A program made the translations under genes and the position numbers. Below, piece by piece: positions 55,757-64,000 of a stretch of 64,000 nt of DNA. Each line of letters begins with the position of its first letter. Position 1 is the first letter of the stretch. The notes beneath the pieces are model-generated. The model was not told the origin of the DNA and ran no database searches. It saw nothing but the letters and a program-made list of their open reading frames with translations. This stretch comes from Folioceros fuciformis (taxonomy: Eukaryota > Anthocerotophyta > Anthocerotopsida > Anthocerotales), in assembly GCA_049999805.1 (NCBI GenBank), contig JBNGIO010004611.1, positions 1 to 64,000 on the forward strand. The letters are read 5' to 3'.

Positions 55757-55960
55757 GCGGGCCTGTCCCACACAGGTTTAGAGTGGCCCAAGAGTGGTTC
55801 TGAATTCTGCTAAGTGGGCCAAGATAGCTTGGTGCTAGACTGGTAGGTGAGATAGTGGAAGCCAGGACATGGATTGTTGGCTTAGACTCGACTTGAGCCT
55901 TGGCACTCATGGATGCTAACTACGTTGAGCAACTAGCCCAGCTAGCAAGCAGGATTAGCC
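55757..55960. promoter_or_regulatory. Short divergent spacer between PPR-E and PPR-F
   Basis: Only 204 bases separate the first ATGs of two head-to-head PPR genes. If both ATGs are used, the promoters are shared or lie inside the leaders. No TATA box is evident. Inference from spacing. Confidence 0.45.
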
Positions 55961-58900
55961 ATGAGAGTCTGTAGCGTTGCATTCGATCGACGCAGTGGGC
56001 AACAGGAATTTCTGTTGGGAGAGTTATCGTGGACCGGACATACCAGTGGGTTGGAAAGAATTGCTCGAAGACCTGTGAGCTTGAATGTACGGAGCCACCA
56101 ACTGGCATGTAAGGAAGCCACCAGGGGCAGCAGGCTTGCAAGGCACCCAGCCCGCTCAAGAGAATGTCCAGCTGGAGAAAGATCTTCGACAGAACAGCTG
56201 GCTGCTCTGAACTGGCAGATGGATCATCGCCGTCTCCGCACAAGCGACTGGAGTCTATCGGATCGTCCTGACCCTGGTAGGCTTGCAAGATGCGAAACCG
56301 TGGTATCTCCTGAAACTGTGAGCAAACTGTGTCAACACAGACAGATTACTGAGGCCGTGGAGGCTCTGGGAATCCTGGTGCAGACATACCATCCTATTTC
56401 CACGTCTCTGTTTTATACTGTCATAAAAGCGTGCAAGGCTGAAAAGACCGTGTTTCTGGGTCGCCGAGTTCATGCTCTCACAGTGGTACAGGGGTACGAG
56501 TCGGACACGTTCTTGTGCAATCACATTTTGCGAATGTATGCTTCTCATGACAGGTTACAAGAAGCGATGGATGTGTTCACCGTGGTTGCTAAACCAGATG
56601 TTTTTATGTGGTCCTCCATAATTTCTTCGCATGCTCAAAATGGGCAAGCTAAGCACGCTATACAACTGTATTGCCAGATGCGAAGATCAAGTGTGAAGCC
56701 AGATGGCCATGTGTTTGTAGCAGCTCTGCAGGCTTGTGCAAAGGAAGCCGACCTCGAAACTGGACAACAGGTGCATGATGACGTTTTGGCCAGTGGATCT
56801 GAGCCTGATATGTTTGTTAGCAGCTGCCTGGTGGACATGTATGCAAAGTGTGGGAGCTTGGAAGACGCTCAAAGAGTGTTTGAGAGACTTCCTCAAAAGA
56901 ATGTGGTGACGTGGACCTCACTGCTAGCAGGGTATTCCCAGCAGGGTATGGGTCAGGAAGCCATTCGTCTTTACAATACCATGCAACAAGAAGGCATCGC
57001 TAAACCTGATTCTGTGACACTAGTTTGCCTGCTGCAAGCATGTGCAAGTGTGGGTACTCAAGCATTGGTGAAGGGGATGCAGCTTCATGCTCAGATTCGA
57101 GATCTAGGACTTGAGGCTGATGTGTTTGTAGCCAACACTTTGATCAACATGTATGCAAAGTGTGGCAGCATACAGGATGCTCAGAGCGTGTTTCACGGAC
57201 TTGGTGAAAAAGATGTTGTGACTTGGAATTCCATGATAGCGGCATACTCTCAGCAGGGCATGGGTGAGGAAGCCCTTCACCTTTACAGGGCTATGCAGCA
57301 AGGGGGAATGATTGCGCCCAATTCTGTGACGTTTGTGTGCCTCTTGCAGGCATGTGCGAGTGTGGGCACCCAAGCTTTGGAGCAGGGGAAACAGCTTCAT
57401 GTACAGATCGGCGACCACGGACTTGAAGCCGATGTGGCTATAGGCAATAATCTCATAAACATGTATGCCAAATGTGGCAGTCTGGGGGATGCTAGGACCA
57501 TGTTTGATCGACTTGAGATTAAGGATGTGGTGACGTGGACTGCCCTGATTGCAGGATATTCGCAGCAGGGAATGGGCGAAGAGGCCTTTCATCTTTACAG
57601 GGCTATGCTGGTCGACGGCGTTGCTACACCCGATGCTGTGACATTTGTGTGTCTCTTGCAAGGTTGTGCAAGCCTGGGCACCCGAGCTTTGGACACTGGG
57701 AAACAGCTTCATGCACAGATAAACGAACAAGGGCTTCAGCTTAATGTTTCTGTAGCGAACAGTTTGATAAGCATGTATGCAAAATGTGGCAGCATTGAGG
57801 AAGCTCAGAGGGTGTTTGATGGAATTAGTGAAAAATATGTAGCAACATGGAATTCCATGATAGCAGGATATTCTCAGGAGGGTATGGGTCAAGAAGCCCT
57901 TCATCTTTTCAGCGCTATGGAACAAGAAGGCTCTGCCGAACCCGACACTATGACATTTGTGTGCCTCCTGCAGGCATGCGCAGGAATTGGTGACGCAGCG
58001 TTAGCGGACGGGAAGCAGCTTCATGCACAGATTAGAGAAAGAGGAATTGAGGTCGACTTAATCTTAGGCTGCAGCCTGGTGAATATGTATGCGAAATGCG
58101 GCAGCTTGGAGGAGGCACAGAGTGTGTTTAACAGACTTGGTGAAAAGGACGTTGTGACGTGGAATGCCATGATAGCAGGATATTCCCAGCAAGGCATGGT
58201 TGGGAAAGCTCTTGAACTGCACACTGCCATGCAAGAAGCAGGGATAGTTACATCTGATTCTGTAACGTTTGTTTGCCTCCTGCAGGCATGTGCATGTGTG
58301 GGTACCCCAGCTTTGGAGATAGGGAAGCGGCTCCACGCACAGATTGGAGAACAAGGACTCGCAAGTCATTTGGCTGTGAGCAATAATTTGATAAACATGT
58401 ACGCAAAGTGTGGCAGCCTAGAGGATGCTCGGAGTGTGTTTTATGGGCTTGTTCAAAAAGATGTGGTTACTTGGACAACGCTAATAGCAGGGTTTTCTCA
58501 GCAGGGGATGGGTGATGAAGCCCTTGAACTTTACAGCGCCATGCAAGGAGAAGGCCTCCAGGCACTTGACTCTGTGACGTTTGTGTGCCTCCTGCAGGCA
58601 TGTGCAGCTGTGGGTTCCCCAGCTTTAGACATTGGGAAGCAGCTTCATGCAAAGATTGGAGAGCAAGGGCTTCAAGCTGACTTGTTTGTGGGCAACAGTC
58701 TGATCAGCATGTACGCCAAGTGTGGCAGCCTACAAGAAGCTCAGGACGTTTTTGATCGGCTTCCTCAACGAGACGTTGTGACCTGGACAGCTTTGATAGC
58801 AGGATATGGTGAGCAGGGGATGGATGTGGAAGCTCTGTCTGTCTACAGCGCTATGCAGCAAGGCTGTCGGACTCCACCGGATGTTGTAACATTTGTATGT

Positions 58901-59788
58901 CTCCTGCAGGCATGTGCAAGTTTGGCAGCATTGCATGCAGGAAAACAGCTCCACGCACAGATTAAAGAGCAAGGGCTGGAAGGTGATTCGGCAATAGCCA
59001 CCAGTCTGATAAACATGTATGCAAAGTCCGGCAGCATGTTTGACGCACAACAGGTGTTCAATTCATTATCCAAAAGAGACATAGTCACCTGGAATACCAT
59101 CATTGCAGGCTACAGCCGTCAGGGAGATAGCGAAGTCGTCTTTGACCTGATTCACAGAATGCAGGAGGCTCGCATTCGGCCAAACAGCATCACGTTCGTC
59201 AGTCTTCTGACAGTATGCAGTCACGCAGGCCTAGTGGACAAGGGACACGAGTACTTCGAGGCCATGAGCGGGCAATACGGCATCAGTCCCACCGCGGAGC
59301 ACTACTCCTGCATGGTGGATCTCCTGGGTCGTGCAGGCCATCTGCACCAGGCACTGGCGGTGGTGATGGCAACGCCTATACAGCTCGATGGCACAGTTTG
59401 GCACACTCTGTTGGGCGCTTGTCAGAAGTGGAGCAACGTGGAGATAGGGCGTTATGCTTTCTATGAAGCGATGAAACTAGACGAGAAAGACGCATCGGCA
59501 TACGCCTTGATGTCCAACATTTACACTAGCGTCCAGATGTGGGAGGAGGCAGAGCAGATGCATGTCAGGAGAACATCCATTCGCGCGTGGAAGCAGCCGG
59601 GCCGGAGCTGGTGGACAGATGTCGACGGGACAATTCATGGGTTTATGGTCGGGGATAGAAAACATCCCGAAAGCAAGAGTATACATGCAAGGCTGAAACT
59701 GCTCATTTCCCATGTGAAGAGAGAACGATATATTTCTCCACCGGGCTCGACGGTGGACATGGCGAACGATAATGACAACAGAGTTTAG
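55961..59788 (+). CDS. PLS-class PPR protein, E type, no DYW, nine PLS repeats (PPR-F), 1275 aa
   Basis: The longest gene of the cluster. Nine P motifs with pairs S/D, T/D, N/N, T/D, N/D, N/D, T/D, T/D, N/N. Successive units are very alike (MQQEGIA.PDSVT..CLLQACASVGTQAL..G.QLHAQI, then LINMYAKCGS..DA), as expected from growth by unequal crossing-over of whole 104-residue PLS units. The E/E+ end (ACQKWSNVEIGR, NIYTSVQMWEEAEQMH, PGRSWWTDVDGTIHGFMVGD, HPESKSIHARLKLL) is followed by a private tail ending NDNDNRV and a stop: no DYW. ATG 55961. The leader has an Arg-rich start that could target mitochondria, and weak likeness to the leader of PPR-B. Confidence 0.92.
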   Translation: MRVCSVAFDRRSGQQEFLLGELSWTGHTSGLERIARRPVSLNVRSHQLACKEATRGSRLARHPARSRECPAGERSSTEQLAALNWQMDHRRLRTSDWSLSDRPDPGRLARCETVVSPETVSKLCQHRQITEAVEALGILVQTYHPISTSLFYTVIKACKAEKTVFLGRRVHALTVVQGYESDTFLCNHILRMYASHDRLQEAMDVFTVVAKPDVFMWSSIISSHAQNGQAKHAIQLYCQMRRSSVKPDGHVFVAALQACAKEADLETGQQVHDDVLASGSEPDMFVSSCLVDMYAKCGSLEDAQRVFERLPQKNVVTWTSLLAGYSQQGMGQEAIRLYNTMQQEGIAKPDSVTLVCLLQACASVGTQALVKGMQLHAQIRDLGLEADVFVANTLINMYAKCGSIQDAQSVFHGLGEKDVVTWNSMIAAYSQQGMGEEALHLYRAMQQGGMIAPNSVTFVCLLQACASVGTQALEQGKQLHVQIGDHGLEADVAIGNNLINMYAKCGSLGDARTMFDRLEIKDVVTWTALIAGYSQQGMGEEAFHLYRAMLVDGVATPDAVTFVCLLQGCASLGTRALDTGKQLHAQINEQGLQLNVSVANSLISMYAKCGSIEEAQRVFDGISEKYVATWNSMIAGYSQEGMGQEALHLFSAMEQEGSAEPDTMTFVCLLQACAGIGDAALADGKQLHAQIRERGIEVDLILGCSLVNMYAKCGSLEEAQSVFNRLGEKDVVTWNAMIAGYSQQGMVGKALELHTAMQEAGIVTSDSVTFVCLLQACACVGTPALEIGKRLHAQIGEQGLASHLAVSNNLINMYAKCGSLEDARSVFYGLVQKDVVTWTTLIAGFSQQGMGDEALELYSAMQGEGLQALDSVTFVCLLQACAAVGSPALDIGKQLHAKIGEQGLQADLFVGNSLISMYAKCGSLQEAQDVFDRLPQRDVVTWTALIAGYGEQGMDVEALSVYSAMQQGCRTPPDVVTFVCLLQACASLAALHAGKQLHAQIKEQGLEGDSAIATSLINMYAKSGSMFDAQQVFNSLSKRDIVTWNTIIAGYSRQGDSEVVFDLIHRMQEARIRPNSITFVSLLTVCSHAGLVDKGHEYFEAMSGQYGISPTAEHYSCMVDLLGRAGHLHQALAVVMATPIQLDGTVWHTLLGACQKWSNVEIGRYAFYEAMKLDEKDASAYALMSNIYTSVQMWEEAEQMHVRRTSIRAWKQPGRSWWTDVDGTIHGFMVGDRKHPESKSIHARLKLLISHVKRERYISPPGSTVDMANDNDNRV

Positions 59789-60109
59789 AAGGCAGGCCCT
59801 GACTACCTGGGGTATGAGATCTGCTGCGGCGGTGGTTATAAGTGTTCAGTTGTACAATTCCCCCGGTTGTGCAAATCCAACAGATGCTGCACCAGGACTG
59901 CCCCGAGCAAGAAAACTTCCACATCAATATTGCGAAATTTAATCATGTTTTCTGATAGGCCGTGCCCACAATTTGCCTATAGACGAAGCCTAACCCTCAC
60001 ACTGATCCTAACACATCTCCTTACCCCTTCTCCCCTTAACCTTAAAACCCCTAACCCTAACGCTCCGAATTGCATCATGTAGAGCCTGAGGCAAGCCAGT
60101 ATTGCCGTG
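59789..60109. other. Spacer between PPR-F and a MED15 fragment
   Basis: About 320 bases. Near 59990-60065 it holds a C/T-rich zone with CCCTAACCCTAA once; too short for a telomere tract. Confidence 0.5.
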
Positions 60110-61285
60110 TATACTTTACCTGCTGCCCTTGTTTACTTTGACGCTGCGATTGTTCAAGCGTCTGCTGCTGCTACTGCACAGCGCTTGTGTCTGACCCCAG
60201 ACTGCATTTGATGAAGCGGCACTTGATGTGCTTGCATCATCTGACTTGCCAGGCCCGGTTGATGCAACACACTCTGCTAACCTTGGTGTGCTTGTTGACC
60301 AACTTCCTGAGTTTGTTGTGTTCGAGAGGACCTTCTCCGCTTGAATGCCTCGATAATGCTCACAATCTGCTTCTCAAAGATCTCCAGCTTCTCTAGATTG
60401 AACTCCTTTGGCACTCTCTCTTTTCGCACAGTCAAGTAGGGGATCATCCGCTGGAGAACTTCCTTATAGTGCTGCAGCTTGGACTGATGTTCTGGCAGCA
60501 TTGTCTAACATACCCACCAACCCTTGCATCAGCAAACCATAACAAATCCAGGTACAATATACAAGCCCCCANNNNNNNNNNNNNNNNNNNNNNNNNNNNN
60601 NNNNNNNNNNNNNNNNNNNNNNNNNNNNNNNNNNNNNNNNNNNNNNNNNNNNNNNNNNNNNNNNNNNNNNNAGGTAGAGGAAGGGAGAGAGACTGAGGGG
60701 GAGAGAACAAAGACGAGGCAAATGGAGGGAAGGACGCCAAAGCGAGAGGGAGAAGGAGAAGCCAAAGAAAGGGAAAGGAATGGGACGGGAATAGGAGGCC
60801 GAGGAACCTGTGTGCTCTTGTTGACCAGCATTTGGTAAAGCTCACGCATATCTTCAAAATGCTTCTCCCTCAAGACTTGGAGCTACACACAATGGCTACA
60901 CATTGATTAGAAGTCCAAACCACGACCGATCTTCGGGTAACCAGCTCTGCATTCATAACTGACATCACCTTGGGCCACACAAGATCACGTTCATCACCAA
61001 TGGAATGCCCTGATGGATCGAGGGAGGCTGTAAAACAAAGTGTCAGTGAAGATAAGGATTATCTTACGCATTTCACAAGGTTGACCTACCATACCCACCA
61101 GATGACGCTTCAGGAAGGGCCCGTTGCCGATTTGTCTGTAGCACCTGCTGCTGTTCAACAAGACTGTGCCCTTCCGACTGTTGAATTCCCTGTTGTAGCT
61201 GACTACTTACAGCCGGAGGCATCTGGAGTGGCTGCTGAGATACATGCTGTGACACAGCCTGACTGTTCCATGTTAAGCCCATCGA
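60110..61285 (-). pseudogene. MED15 partial copy 3, inverted, with stop codon
   Basis: Matches MED15 from the end of exon 4 (VSQQPLQMPPAVSSQLQQ at about 61200; LPEASSGGYGRS at about 61080) through exon 5 (about 60970-61030), exon 6 (LREKHFEDMRELYQMLVNK at about 60810-60870) to the start of exon 7 (LPEHQSKLQHYKEVLQRM, down to 60280). In exon 7 GGT-TAG-CAG replaces GGT-CAG-CAG, giving a stop at 60277; past it the likeness goes on to about 60115 with frame breaks. Intron sequence is shared too, so this is a DNA-level copy. It has no KIX and no C-terminus. The 6-7 intron is interrupted by the scaffold gap. Confidence 0.85.
60572..60671. other. 100-base assembly gap
   Basis: Exactly 100 N, the usual placeholder for a scaffold join of unknown size. 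Frames that cross it have no meaning. Confidence 1.
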
Positions 61286-61430
61286 GTTTCTCCAAAGCCT
61301 CTCCCTCTGACCTGGTCACCGCCCTGGGTAATTCCTGCTGCGATTCCTCCGCCAGCAGAAGACTACGCTCTGGTGTCCAGAGAAAGCCTTTTCAGCGATA
61401 GCTTTCGAAGATAATCTACCTGAAACAGCT

Positions 61431-61725
61431 AGCTATCGAATAGCACACCGGCCACCGGCCCTTCGAAGATGATCTTGCTCACACAACACAGCTATGAAAT
61501 AGCACACCGCCTACCGGCCCTTCGACGATGCTCTTGCTCACACAACACAGCTATGACATAGCACACCGCCTGCCGGCCCTTCGAAGATGCTCTTGCTCAC
61601 ACAACACAGCTATGAAATAGCACACCGCCTACCGGCCCTTCGAAGATGATCTTGCTCACATAACACAGCTATGAAATAACACACCGCCAACCGGCCCTCG
61701 AAGCTGATCTTGCTCAGACAAGACA
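61431..61725. repeat. 59-base tandem repeat, 5 copies
   Basis: Units start at AGCACACCG at 61442, 61501, 61560, 61619 and 61678, a constant 59-base step. Each has GCACACCGCCTACCGGCCC, TTCGAAGATG, TCTTGCTCACACAACACAG and CTATGAAAT. Copies differ at a few bases. Confidence 0.95.
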
Positions 61726-62240
61726 GTCCTGGAATACCACCCTAGGAAAAAGGCAGAGGTGGTATTTTTCCCGTCCATGGGATTCAAATCTTCCGGAATG
61801 TTCACGAAATTTCGCGAATATTCCAAGACAAGCACCACACGGTTCCTCGTTACGCCGCACATCACTTACGCGCACACGACGGTACACTGCGCATCACTTA
61901 CGGGCAACGGCATTACACCGCGAGTCAGTTACGGCCTCACGGCGTTACTCCGCACATGACTTACGGCCCACGGTGTGACTTACGGAAACAGTCTGGAAAG
62001 GGAAGAGTACGAGATTCTGGACTGTTGCACCGTTCCTAATGGAAAGGAAAGCGTTGCTGCAACACACTATGAGGTCCTTGGGTTTAGGGCTTCCGTAAGT
62101 TTGCGGGGAACGTAGAGCTTGGTGTGCAAGTTGAAGAGCAATTGGAACCCTAAGCTTGGAGGCTGGCAGGCGTGGAGCGGAGAGGAATGAGGTAGCGAAG
62201 CTGATGATGAGCAAGCTGCATTGCAACATCTAATTGCACT
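61726..62240. other. Short irregular repeats, no gene
   Basis: 61855-61985 repeats ACTTACGG and CGCAC pieces (ATCACTTACG, GACTTACGGCCCACGG). Nothing coding seen. Confidence 0.5.
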
Positions 62241-62510
62241 AGCTGATGAAGGTCAGGCTTCGTTAGGGCATCTAACTGCGCTGGCTGATGAAGGACAAGT
62301 TCAGCAGGTCATCCCTAGGCACAATCCAGGAGACGCTTTTGCATCTGCAGGACAAGCTTCATCGGGGCATGGTGCTGATGAAGGAAAGCTTCATCAGTCT
62401 TGGCATGGAAGATGGTGAAGGAAAAGCTTCATCAGGGCAGAAAAGCTGATGAAGGAAAAGCTTCATCAGGCATCAAAACGAATGAAGGAAAAGCTTCATC
62501 AAAAATTTAA
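62241..62510. repeat. Palindromic GATGAAG...CTTCATC repeats
   Basis: GATGAAGG and AAGCTTCATC recur about every 30-50 bases. Several copies (near 62377, 62446, 62481) are perfect or near-perfect inverted repeats: GATGAAG, a 5-6 base loop, CTTCATC. Each could form a small hairpin. Confidence 0.85.
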
Positions 62511-62552
62511 CTGCACCGGCTATCTGAGCCCATGGTTGAACACCCGGTTTAG

Positions 62553-62682
62553 ATTGGCCTCCGCCTCTTAAGCGGCCATCGAAACCTGTACTTCCTTTTC
62601 CCCCATTTCGTCACTGTTCATATTGGCCTCCGCCTCTTAAGCGGCCATTGAAACGTGTACTTCCTTGTCCCCATTTCGTCAC
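62553..62682. repeat. 69-base direct repeat, 2 copies
   Basis: Copies 62553-62614 and 62622-62682 share ATTGGCCTCCGCCTCTTAAG, CGGCCAT, TGTACTTCCTT and CCCCATTTCGTCAC. A smaller duplication (GACAACTCTAGTGAA) follows at 62700-62733. Confidence 0.9.
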
Positions 62683-62839
62683 AAGGGAAGACCTCACAAG
62701 ACAACTCTAGTGAAACAAGACAACTCTAGTGAAGGATCAAAGGAGAAAGCTGAAGGACCGCTAGAGGAGCTGCATGGTGAAGGAAGGAGAGGAGGAGGCA
62801 AGGAGGAGAGGAGAAAGAGAGGTCACACTCTCAGTGTCT

Positions 62840-63039
62840 CACTATGAAAGGGAGCTCAAGGGGGTATTTATACCCTCTAGTAGAGTTCCCTAGAAAGCTT
62901 CACAAGAAGTGCACAGGATGCTGCGCAAGAAGCTTCCTACATATTAGCTTAAGCTAATATAAACAAATGGTACTTAACTAGACACTAATCTTAGACTAAA
63001 CACATTAGTCTAAGCTCATTGGGCTGTATTAACCCTACA
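62840..63039 (-). mobile_element. 3' LTR (U3 part) of a copia element
   Basis: On the minus strand the copia ORF stops at 63087; a purine-rich AAGTGGGAGG (63041-63050) follows and then TGTAGGG at 63039, the usual polypurine tract and LTR start with TG. A TATAAATA box lies at 62865-62872, about 170 bases into the LTR. The other LTR border lies further left and I could not fix it. Confidence 0.6.
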
Positions 63040-63086
63040 ACCTCCCACTTAAAGGCCAATTTACTTTCATAGGAGAGTGGTCTACC

Positions 63087-64000
63087 TCATGCCATGAGTG
63101 TCCGAGCTTGTGCGAATTGCTCCGTAGAGAGCCCCTTGGTAAGAACATCTGCAGGGTTCTGACAAGTGTGAACTTTGACAAGCTGTACCCTCTTGTCTTC
63201 CAACACCTCTCGAATGAAGTGATACCTCACTTCCATATCTTTGGTCTTTGCATGAAACACAGGATTCTTCGCCAATTGAATAGCACTCTGGCTATCACAA
63301 TGCAACACTGGCAGCTCAACCTTGATCCCCAAATCTCCCACTAAACGAGCAAGCCACATGGCTTCCTTGCAAGCCTCAGTCGCTGCAACATACTCAGCCT
63401 CGGTGGTAGATAGCGTTATGCACGATTGCAAACGAGATCGCCATGAGACTACCCTTTCAGTGCACATGAAGACATAACCTGATGTGGACCTCCTTTTGTC
63501 CATATACCCTGCATAATCAACATCCGTATATCCCACAACAGATGCATCTTCACTACCAAAACATAAGCACAATGCTTTTGCACCATTCAAGTACCTCATA
63601 ACTCCTTTCACTACCTCCTAATGCTTCCTGCCAGGGTTTGACATAAACCAGCTAACCACTCCCACTGCAAAAGCAATGTCAAGACGTGTAGTAATCATTG
63701 CATACATCAAACTCCCTACAGCTGATAAGTATGGAACTTTCTCCGTTTCAGCTTTGTCTTCCGTAGAGCTTGGGCAATCCTTGCTCGACAGTTTCACATA
63801 TGGAGGCAACGGTGTACTCAATACCTTCCCGTTCTCCATGTTGAAACGTTGAAGCACCTTGTTAATGTATTCAGTCTGAGGTAAGTAAAGTAAACGCTTC
63901 TGTCTGTCTCGACCGAATACGCATGCCAAGAATATGGCTTGCCTCTCCCAAGTCTATCATGTCAAAGCGAGCATTCAACTTTGACTTTAACGCTGAAATC
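63087..64000 (-). mobile_element. Decayed Ty1/copia retrotransposon, RT end and RNase H
   Basis: The end of a copia polyprotein, running off the right edge. RT connection part: LPQTEYINKVLQRFNM, VGSLMYAMITTRLDIAFAVG. RNase H part: VGYTDVDYAGYMDKRRSTSG, LSTTEAEYVAATEA, CDSQSAIQLAKNPVFHAKTK and ADVLTKGL, the signatures of plant copia elements. There are two defects: an in-frame TAG at 63618-63620 where a Trp is usual, and a frame change near 63918-63925. The element therefore cannot make its own full polyprotein. Gag, protease and integrase are outside the window. Confidence 0.92.

Noticed and set aside
60040-60065. Interstitial telomere tract
   Set aside because: Only CCCTAACCCTAA occurs once, and the usual plant unit is CCCTAAA; too short and not exact.
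60444-60873. Frames running through the N gap
   Set aside because: The gap length is a placeholder, so any frame across 60572-60671 is meaningless; the true parts belong to MED15 partial copy 3.
61431-61725. CRISPR-like array
   Set aside because: Units are contiguous 59-base tandem copies without unique spacers, in a plant nuclear sequence.

Overview
The window is nuclear DNA of a land plant. The evidence is an intron-bearing histone H2A gene, a nuclear Ycf20-like chloroplast protein, a chloroplast-type J-domain/ferredoxin protein, a plant-type MED15, large PLS-class PPR genes and a Ty1/copia element. Two genes for flagellar axoneme proteins (CFAP77 and CFAP99) mean the plant should make swimming sperm. 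That points to a seed-free lineage (bryophyte, lycophyte or fern); I cannot name the species. Introns are short (about 60-350 bases). One 100-base run of N at 60572-60671 is a scaffold gap.

Layout. 1-2489: no gene seen. 2490-13619: a housekeeping block with a two-domain universal stress protein (-), Ycf20-like (+), PRPF38B splicing factor (+), histone H2A (+) and a mitochondrial carrier-family gene (+). 15029-24199: CFAP77 (+), a small unknown gene (-), CFAP99 (+), a J-domain/ferredoxin protein (-) and an unknown basic ORF (-). 25668-38642: four E-type PLS PPR genes (-,+,+,-). 39224-51188: a full MED15 gene (45948-51188) preceded by two broken partial copies and a long AT-rich stretch of tandem repeats. 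52853-59788: two more PPR genes, head to head. 60110-61285: a third partial MED15 copy (-). 61431-64000: tandem repeats, then the 3' end of a decayed copia element (-) that runs off the right edge.

The exon models given here were joined by hand from splice-site consensus, reading phase and protein similarity. In every spliced gene the summed exon lengths keep one open frame, which is strong internal support, but no transcript or database check was possible.

Functional themes. The left part mixes chloroplast, splicing, chromatin and flagellar functions with no sign of joint regulation, apart from one close divergent pair (USP/Ycf20-like). The right part has been built by segmental duplication. 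Six PPR genes of one local family all stop before any DYW deaminase domain. MED15 has been copied at DNA level (introns and promoter included) and the extra copies are decaying. I found no wholly new biological system. The most unusual items are the tandem-duplicated stress protein, the linked flagellar genes, the all-DYW-less PPR cluster and the KIX-only MED15 copy.
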